A DNA stretch of 64,000 nucleotides from Elmis aenea. Taxonomy: Eukaryota > Arthropoda > Insecta > Coleoptera > Elmidae. Both the position numbers and the translations under genes were made by a program. Below are positions 55,797 to 64,000 of this stretch, piece after piece (within the stretch, counting starts at the first letter, position 1; each line of letters begins with the position of its first letter). The notes beneath the pieces are model-generated. The model saw nothing but the letters and a program-made list of their open reading frames with translations, was not told the DNA's origin and did not search any database. The DNA lies in assembly GCA_947652605.1 (NCBI GenBank), contig OX393581.1, positions 43,547,924-43,611,923 on the forward strand, written 5' to 3'.

Positions 55797-57124
55797 CTGT
55801 CAAATTTGGCGCCGAAACAAAAAGGCGGCAAAAAATGTTATAATACTTCTAAGTTGGCCACCCGGTTAATGTACATAATAACATTTTTATTGTTATTTCT
55901 TGCATCTTCAATTTTCATTGGTCGTGTTGGATATGCAACTATTCTAATGCACTTAGTTTAGTTCTGTAAGGAAGACAAAATTTAGAATGATCCGTAAATA
56001 TATTTTTATAATGAAATATAGGAGATTGAGTACCTGTTCAAAGTTTTAATACAATTCTCATAACTGCCAATTCAGATATTATCTTACTTTAGCAAAACTG
56101 CTTTTTAGGTAATATATCAAAAAGATGATATTCAGAAACTGTAACTTACTTCAACCGTCAGCGTAAGGAAAGTTTCACTCCGCTAAAGATGATATATCGG
56201 TTTTTAAAAGGAAATTTTTTACGCCTTTTTCACATACCTTATTATTTCTGTTGGAGAATTTTTTACGTAATATTCTCGAGAATAATCGTATTTTAAAAAT
56301 TGTATTGCACGAAACAGCTCATGAACTCGTTGTAGAAGAAAGTTGCTCAAGTCTTGTTAGGTTAAAGAGTTTAAATAAAGATTAATATAACTTTAATGTA
56401 CGTGCTTAAGAGGAAAAGTTAAAAATTATCTTTGTATTAAAGATAATTAGTTAAATAAAGTTTGGGTGCATAACTTAGATTATAGCTGGTAGGCACATTA
56501 AACTTATAGGGTGAAAAAATTTACAACGCTCGTCTCATATTTTTTATTTGCAATTCCTAAGCAATTATTTAAATGTTATGCCGTTAATAAAGTTTTTTTC
56601 TTGTAAACTAACGAGCAAATTAATGTAACGAAGCATTTTTTAAATTATAAAATATAACACAATTAAATGGCGATGAAAAGTGCGACCTTCCTATGATTTT
56701 GATCCATATGTCCCTTTTTAATAATTGTACGTGTATTCTGAATTTCATATATTTTTTTTAAAGCAATTGTTGTACGACAAATGTGCCGAGTTACATTAAA
56801 CAAATTTTTCAACAAAACGTTTGTTGATACAAAAACCCAAACCCTGACGCTGTTCACTCCAAGTTATCTCTATAATATCATAACGTTAAATTGTTTTATT
56901 AAAGTTAAAATCCTCATAAATTGGTTCTTTAAAGCATGTACCTAACACAAGTTTTATTTAACGATGCATCAGATTTTGTTCCATGTTATTCATTTTAAAG
57001 TAAATGAAATAAAATGAACCTTAATAAAAAATAAACTTGTGTGGCCACCAAATGACTTTCGCCACAAATATTGTATTTATGTCTGTATGTGTGTTTGTCT
57101 ATTATTGGTGGGTACAAAAAGTTT
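55797..57124. other. No recognisable feature
   Basis: AT-rich non-coding DNA, including the right part of the first duplication unit, unique within this window after 55970. Confidence 0.4.
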
Positions 57125-57564
57125 AAAGTGCCGCTCAAGGCACTCTACCTAACCTCATTTTTGTTAATGACGTCTGTCAACATGACAATAATAACGTCTA
57201 TTAAAGTGACGTTTGATGTGAATGTTTATGAATATGAACCACAGCGTTCTCAAAAAAATATTTTCAAAATTTTAAATAAGTCATAACTTTTTCCCAAAAA
57301 ATTCAAGAGAGTTGAGACAAACGGCATTTCACTAAGAAAAATAAACTCTATAACATACTGAAATTTTTAAAAAATTGTTTGACCCATTTTTGAGAAAAAT
57401 TTTCAAAATTTTGAATTTTTTAAATAATTTCGAAATTATAAATTTTACCAAAGAAAGTTATTAAGGTTTTTTATAGACCCCAAATAGACTACAATTCTAC
57501 ATAAACAGAATTTTTTTACCGTTTTCATGTAATTTTGGATTGTCGTTTCAACTTAAACACCCTG
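57125..57564. repeat. Repeat 'R2' end, copy 2 (inverted relative to 37237)
   Basis: Ends TTAAACACCCTG-TA. Its reverse complement aligns with 37237-37560, including GGGTCTATAAAAAA, AAATTATTTAAAAAATTCAA and TGCCGTTTGTCTCAA. Confidence 0.6.
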
Positions 57565-57689
57565 TATATAAGTTATTATTAATAAATTCAAAGATATGTA
57601 CGCACTTTGGAATATGCTTTTGAAGGCGCTATCGATAACTCATGTAAAATTGTACATTTTAGACGTGTGGCACATACAGAGACACAGAC

Positions 57690-58895
57690 GTCATCGCAAA
57701 ATTAGCAAACATCACTTGTTTACGAAATCATGGCAAACTTTGATAAGGAAATTTTTACAAAATCAGCCATATCTCGATTATTTTCTCCAACAAATATACA
57801 TGGTGTCACACAAAAAACGCCGCAAGCTGTAACTACGTTGTTAGTGGTCTGATTTTGATGAACAAAAAAGTAAATGAAATGGCTCCACAAATACTATAAA
57901 CTGATTGGATTTCAATTTTTTCAAGTTTAACTTAAGTGTCAAACGATAGTCAATTTTTATTTCAAATGACACCATCTATTTTTTTTACTAATTCTGGTAG
58001 ACATTTTTTTTCTGAATTCAATGATGTAATAATAGGTTGATTTTAGTGCAAAACTAATAACAAATAAAAGTTTACCAGAAATAAGTTAAGTTTCACAAAA
58101 ATTTCAAGCGTGCCGTGGAGAACAAAAAAATCTTAATCAACAAATGCCATTTAATTACCCCGTTTACATGACATTTGCTAATTAAGATTTTTTTGTTTTC
58201 CACGGCACGCTTGAAGATTTTGTAAAACCTAACTTATTTATGTTTAACTTTTATTTTTTATTTCTTATTAGTTTTGCACTAAAATCAACTTATTACATCG
58301 TTAAATTCAGGGAAAAAATGTCTAACAGAATTTGAAAAAAAAATGACTATCGTTTGACATTTAAGTTGACCTAAAAAAATTGAAATCCAATTCAGTTTAT
58401 AGTATTTGAGGAGCCATTTCATTTACTTTTTTGTTCACCAAAATCGAACCACAAACAACGGAGTTACAGCTTGCGGCGTTTTTGGTGTGACACCCTGTAT
58501 AAAACTTTATATTTTTGAAAGCTAAAGAAATGCTCTTTGATGTAAAGTCATGGCCAACTAAGGTTTCCATTTAAAAATGTTAAGTTTACTTCATATCTCG
58601 ACAGTCAAGGTCGCTAAAAAAATTCATTAATTTTGTTTTTAAATTAAGCATAAAAATCTGTATAAAAAACCTTTATAACATTTTAATTTTAATAAATAAA
58701 GAAGTTAAAGTAAATTTTCAAAAATGATGAAATTTCATTTTTCGTCTGTAGTGCCAAAATGGAATCCGATAGAAAAAATCTGATTGCATAGGCGTTATTT
58801 TCTCAAAAAAATAGCCCAAGAGACCGATATCAGATTTTCTCTAACTATTACAGTAACTGAGATACTCCGTAAAACATTCGAATTTGGTCCACACT
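57690..58895 (+). repeat. Interspersed repeat 'R1', copy 3, split by a palindromic element
   Basis: AGCAAACATCACTTGTTTAC, GAAATCATGGCAAACTTTGA and CAACAAATATA precede the insertion. AAAACTTTATATTTTTGAAA and GGCCAACTAAGGTTTCCATT follow it. The right end CATTCGAATTTGGTCCACAC matches copy 1. Confidence 0.7.
57799..58497. mobile_element. 699-bp palindromic element inserted in R1
   Basis: Ends TA-CATGGTGTCACAC and GTGTGACACCCTG-TA. Arms pair over about 300 bases (AACGCCGCAAGCTGTAACTA with GAGTTACAGCTTGCGGCGTT; AGCGTGCCGTGGAGAACAAA with TTTGTTTTCCACGGCACGCT). R1 copies 1 and 2 give the empty site CAAATATATAAAA, showing TA duplication. Confidence 0.9.
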
Positions 58896-58903
58896 GTATA
58901 GTA

Positions 58904-59222
58904 CAGTGATGGCGAACCTATGACACGCGTGTCAACAGTGACACGCTACTCCTTTTTGGGTGACACGCAACGCACATTTCGTTAAATAAAAAATTCACAA
59001 ATCTCTCTTTGCATTTGTGCAGTTCAGAGAAATAAAAGGAACAACACATTTTATTAAATATCCAGATGAAAGTATTTTTACAAATCTGAAGTTAGATGTG
59101 TTCAATTGGTTAGATTTAAATGACTTGGAAATGTAATTAGCTAAATTCCAATACGGCAATAATAATTCTGACAACTACATTCTGAGAGTGTGGAATTCCA
59201 TCCCGGAAACTTTTGACGCTCT
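58904..59222 (+). mobile_element. hAT element fragment cut at the duplication junction
   Basis: Starts with a hAT-type end CAGTGATGGCGAACCTATGA and contains FIKYPDESIFTNLKLDVFNW then LDLNDLEM and RVWNSIPETFDAL on the plus strand, resembling the C-terminal part of GTF2IRD2/ZBED5-type hAT transposases. It stops at 59222, where the second duplication unit begins. No right end is present. Confidence 0.65.
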
Positions 59223-60797
59223 GGCGTAGCGCTGACTAGAGGGTTCTGCGGCGGCTCCTCTGGCGAACGACTGTGCATACCGCTGTAATGGTGCCTGTCC
59301 ACGTGAGAGTAAACTACTCTCGATAGCAGCGTCGCCAAGGATACAGCCCCTGAGAGTAACTCGCGATTGGCTGTATCCTTGGCGACGCTGCTATCGAGAG
59401 TTGTTTACTCTCAGGTGGACAGGCACTATTAGTCTTGCAAGAATTTCAGCGGGTTTAACGTTTTTGTTGCAAAGAAATTTGTTAATGATACTTTGCGCAA
59501 AAGAATTATGAACTGGTTGCTCTGTCATAGCTGACAAAACTAAACAAAAACAATTAAAACAATGACAGCACGTACGGCTTCTAGATAGTCTACTACATTA
59601 CTGGAAAAAGTCGATTTTTAATTGATCAATTTTCTGGGGCTTAGGAACTAAATTCCCGTTTAAATTTGAACCATCCTCGTATTATTTTCTCTTAAAAGTA
59701 ATTTTGGTACTATTTTCTAGCTAATTTTAGCTTATAATGTTTTTAAACATAAGGTAAATAATAACACAGCAAACGTATCTAGACGAGCTTGGCTAATTTT
59801 TAAAACAACATTTCTTCTTTTAACTTTTATTTGCCTTGTGAATTTGTTCTGAGTACTTTTAAAGTGAAAGACGTTCTATACAAATATTTCTTTTTATGAA
59901 ACAAAAGTTAACTTTTATTTCAAAAGAACTAATGTATAAAACATTATGTATGCAGCCAAAAGTTAAAAAAGTTTCCTTTTGGACGGCGAAAAGCAACATC
60001 AGGTTGCCGGAAGCCAACTTCAACGTGACTTCTACTGCATCACAATGGAAGCAAGTAATTTTCATTTAATTAACTTTCCATTACAACACCACTCACAAAA
60101 GCCGTTGTATAAATATAATTCCAAGATATTATATTCACTAATTAATTAAACCACGCAACCATACAATACTTTTATCGGATATAGATTGAAAGGCGATAAT
60201 CGAGAACAAACTGTGACAAATGGGGATAATTTAACCGTTTAATATTGGCTGCACATCAAACACTGCAAATTAATGTTGCATATAACAAATGAGACATCAA
60301 ATTAACGTTTTAATTATTAATTACGCTATTCTGGTCGAAACGTCAACTATACTGCTAAATATAGAAGACGCGGTTCCAAACCCGGAAACCAAGATTGTAT
60401 TATTAATTAAAATCCCTTTAAGAAGGGTTTTAATATTAGCAATATTATTTCGTTTAATCAATTAGCTAGATTTTTTTTTAATATTAAAAAAGTTTTAATT
60501 ATCAAAATTATTAACCACCGGTAATTAAATTTTAATGTAATTAGGATTGTTATATTAATTATTTATATAATTTTAATCCAATTAGAGACAGTTTAGTAAT
60601 TAGCTTAATTATTATAGCACTCCAGTTTGAAAAATCGACATAATGTTCAGATATATTAAAATTCATGAATAAATAGACATTAAATAAAAACGAATATAAT
60701 TATCAAGAATGTTTTTATTTGTCAAATTAGTCAAATATTCATTAATACATTTCAGTTGAAATAGATATGCAGATTTTTTTTAAATAAATGGCAAAGC

Positions 60798-62160
60798 CAG
60801 TGCCGTAACGAGGGTATGAAGCGCCTGTGGCAAGTGTCTAACTTGCGCCCCCCCTCCCTAACCCAAAAATTTTGAAAAATATAAATATTAAATTTTATTA
60901 AATGCAATATGTTAAATACTTATTATTAAACCCATCAAAATGAGTTACCTGTAAAACCAATTATGCATTGGTATAAATAAATAATCTGTTAAATACATTT
61001 TTATTCAAATTAAAGAAATACAAGATATATATAATATAAAATAATATAACAAAAACATAAATAGGTTCAGCATATTTTATAGAATAATTTTTCTAGAATT
61101 TCATTTGCAAACACATTGTCATAATTTAATGTTTTCGCAATATCTTTTTCAATTGATATTATATGTTTGTTAATCGCTCTTTACCAATAGAAGAACGAAG
61201 ATACGGTTTTACAATTTTCAATTTGCTAAACGAACGTTCGCAGGAAGCTATTACAGCCATTGTAGGTAAATTGTAAAGATACTTTGTAATGAGAGTTCTT
61301 AATTTTTTTGGCAAGATTTGAAAAGCCAAAATTTTCAAAAACTACCATGGCTTGATATTTAAAACTTGCAATTTCACATACAAGTTCTATTATATTTCAA
61401 TGCCAGGTCAGCTGCGCATCATTTGAGATCATATAGTAGCATAATTTTTAAAGCTGGTCCATTTAAAAAACTGCAGTCATTTGAGATCTTTTGTAAAACA
61501 GTAAAACTACCAATGAGTTGTATGAGTATTAGATCTAAAATTTTACACATTTATTTTTTAGTAATGCACTTTCATTCATAGCAAACGAATCATCAGTAGC
61601 TTTCTCACCAGACATATTTTTTATTTTGCTCCGTGTCTTTTCTGGAATGTAAGTTTCAATATTTATTGTTTCGGCAAAACTTTTCGCCGAATGGTGAGGC
61701 AAATCGAAAAAATCATTTTGGTACTGTTGAATTTAAACGTTTAGAGCTTTTACCATTTTCGCAGCATTTTTGACAGTGTTTTTTTTTTGTAAAAGTAATT
61801 TACATTTTTTATCTTTCCTAATTGCATCCCAAAATATTAGTAATGCAACAAACTTAAATTTTGTTAATAATTTTAGCAACATTCGAGGATTTGTTACAGA
61901 GTCTACTGTAACTTGTCTTTGCCATCTAACTTGAAACGATTTGGGACTCACCAGTGTTACCAAATGTAGCGAAATTCCGCTGTGTTATAGATATTGTATG
62001 TCCTAAGCGACTTATTGCGGAATTTTATAAATAAAATATACAATAGCGGACTTTTATAACTATTTACTTAAGTTTTTTTTACATTTATTATATTTCGCGC
62101 CCCAAATCTAGTTGCGCCCGTGGCGGGCGCCTCTTTCGCCACGCCCTTGTTACGGCTCTG
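60798..62160. mobile_element. Internally deleted hAT element, copy 2
   Basis: Duplicate of 52768-54130 with the same 8-bp flanks GGCAAAGC. Its transposase relic lies at 61066-61965 on the minus strand. Confidence 0.85.
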
Positions 62161-62679
62161 GGCAAAGCTGTATTAGTTACCGATACACTGGTCATAATAA
62201 GAACGTTTTCATAATGAAGATAAATACATTAGGTCAATACATATGATTGCAACTTATTTTGATAAATACTAGATTGTTTAAAATAAAACACTTTTATTTT
62301 ATCCATGATTTAGGTGACGATAGTATAAATGAATCGAATAAAACTATTATGTTGACAGTTCATACAAATTATTTTGAATTTTCAAAGGCTACTACCGATA
62401 TTTTAAGTAAAATACTCGCAAATAATCATAAGAAACAAAATAAGTCCAAAAGTATTATATTTAGACGTAAAACATGCTTAATTACTTTGAAAGATAATTA
62501 AATTGTCTACAAGAAAATGTAAAAATATATTAGGTGTTCCATTAAAAAAAAAACGTATATGCGTTTAAAGTTTAGCGAAATGGACCGAGTATAACGAACA
62601 CCCTGTATATTATTTTTATAATTTAACCAGTCTACAATCACTATGACACTATTGTCTAATAAATTACCAGAGTAAATTG

Positions 62680-63826
62680 CTTTGGTGTTGTAATGTTAAT
62701 AAATATAAACATTTTTATAAAGGTCTGCATCTGCCAAAATTTTCAAAAAAACTCAAAAATTCTTTACTTAGACTTGGAAATTATGTATGGAATATAACAT
62801 CTGTCAAATGTTTTTTTCGATTCGAGCTCTGTTCATCACTTTTTTCATCACATTTTCGCATACTTCCGGCGGTGTTACATACTTACAGCATCTCCAATAT
62901 TCTGCTTTGTGTTCAAGATTCATCGGTCTGTTGGCATAGACACGTTTCTTTAGATAACCCCACAGAAAAAGTCAAGAGCTGTCAAATCAGGTGATCTTGG
63001 GGGCCAATCAGTGTCGCCGTTTCTTAAAAATAATTGACCTGAAAACATTATTCTCAATGTTTCGATTGCGTCTCGTGCCGTATGACTTGTGGCTCCGTCT
63101 TGTTGAAATCACATGTTTTCCAGGCTCAACTGGTTCATTTGATGAAACCAAAAATAGTTAATCATCTCACGGTAGCGATCGCCTGTCTGTCACAGCAGCA
63201 CCTGTAGCATCTTCAAAGAAGCAGGGCTCAATTACCCCTCTTGACCAGATTCCACACCAAACACGACGAGGATGCAGTGGTCGTCCGTGGATGAACGAAG
63301 GTTGCTTCTCAACCCAATATCGAAAATTTTTTTTGTTAACAAATCCGCTGAGGTCGAAATGGGCTTCGTCTGTTTAGGACAAAATTACTGAAGGTACGAC
63401 TGCGTTCATGGTCCTAAGGTTTAAGTTTTCTAGTTACCTGAATCTTAGGGGCAAAAGACTCAGATCTTTCTTCAGAATATTCTGTAGAGATGTCCTCCGA
63501 ATTCCCAGTTGTTGAGAACGCTGCCTGGTAGACAATGTTAGATCTTCGGCTACACTTTCATAGACACTTCCAATATTCTGATCCGAACGAGCACTCCTGG
63601 CGCGATGAGGAACTAGTTTATGCTGGTCAAATTTATCCACTAAATAAGTTATTGTTAGTCGCGATGGTAAGTTGTTTCTACCGAAAATGGGACGCAGTTT
63701 TCCAAGCGTTTTTGCAACAAAAGACTGATTTGCGTAGAACTTTTTGATAATTAGAACACGTTGCTCAAGCGAAAAACGCTCCAAAACGAATTTGCCGCAT
63801 CTATACCAATTAATTGTTACAAACAA
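62680..63826 (-). pseudogene. Mariner-like transposase relic, copy 2
   Basis: Duplicate of 54650-55796 with the same frameshifts and stops, so the copy arose by duplication of the locus, not by transposition. Confidence 0.8.
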
Positions 63827-64000
63827 CTGTCAAATTTGGCGCCGAAACAAAAAGGCGGCAAAAAATGTTATAATACTTCTAAGTTGGCCACCCGGTTAAT
63901 GTACATAATAACATTTTTATTGTTATTTCTTGCATCTTCAATTTTCATTGGTCGTGTTGGATATGCAACTATTCTAATGCACTTAGTTTAGTTCTGTAAG

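Larger units (their letters stand above)
51193..55970 (+). repeat. 8,030-bp-period direct duplication, unit 1 (repeated part)
   Basis: The sequence from GGCGTAGCGCTGACTAGAGG to the equivalent of the window end recurs at 59223-64000. All landmarks shift by exactly 8,030 bases, and the stretches compared look identical. The left edge sits inside the mariner element. Confidence 0.95.
59223..64000 (+). repeat. 8,030-bp-period direct duplication, unit 2 (cut by window end)
   Basis: Copy of 51193-55970 offset by 8,030. It includes the hairpin (59286-59430) and the right third of the mariner element (to 59679). Confidence 0.95.

Overview
The window looks like an AT-rich, repeat-dense, gene-poor piece of an insect nuclear genome. 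A beetle is possible from the trypsin-family gene and the transposon mix, but this is inference. Evidence: one spliced serine-protease-family gene with GT-AG introns and a TATA box, and many relics of families typical of insects (mariner, hAT, pogo-like and PIF/Harbinger-like DNA transposons, RTE-like and I/Jockey-like LINEs, a tRNA-derived SINE, a Copia LTR element). No prokaryotic genes, rRNA, functional tRNA genes or CRISPR array were seen.

Layout. 1-2.54 kb (minus): first three exons of a secreted trypsin-like gene whose catalytic His codon reads Gln, so it is probably a serine protease homologue; the Ser exon lies left of the window. 3.1-7.3 kb: LINE relics, one flanked by a 14-bp target-site duplication and split by a hAT MITE. 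7.3-14.5 kb: mostly unannotatable AT-rich DNA with a gag-like relic. 14.5-20.6 kb: LINE fragments, a SINE, a small orphan ORF and a LINE with an intact reverse transcriptase ORF (18395-20503). 20.6-21.7 kb: a long palindromic element. 22.7-26.6 kb: about 21 copies of a 182-bp satellite. 26.6-39.1 kb: palindromic/foldback elements, mariner relics and a second SINE. 40.0-43.6 kb: a complete, very young Copia insertion (identical 196-bp LTRs, ATAAC duplication) whose ORF is open but lacks the reverse-transcriptase core. 44-48 kb: PIF-like and pogo-like non-autonomous elements, a short hairpin and a mariner relic. 49.8-64 kb: a mariner element, then a direct duplication with an 8,030-bp period (51193-55970 repeated at 59223-64000, truncated by the window end) carrying a deleted hAT element and a mariner-like relic.

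The genes do not form a pathway. The most notable points are the probable pseudo-protease, a family of TA-flanked palindromic elements ending in CAGGGTG (one nested, with a transposase N-terminus in both arms), the in-frame-deleted but recently mobile Copia, and the apparently identical 8-kb-period duplication, which could also be an assembly artefact.
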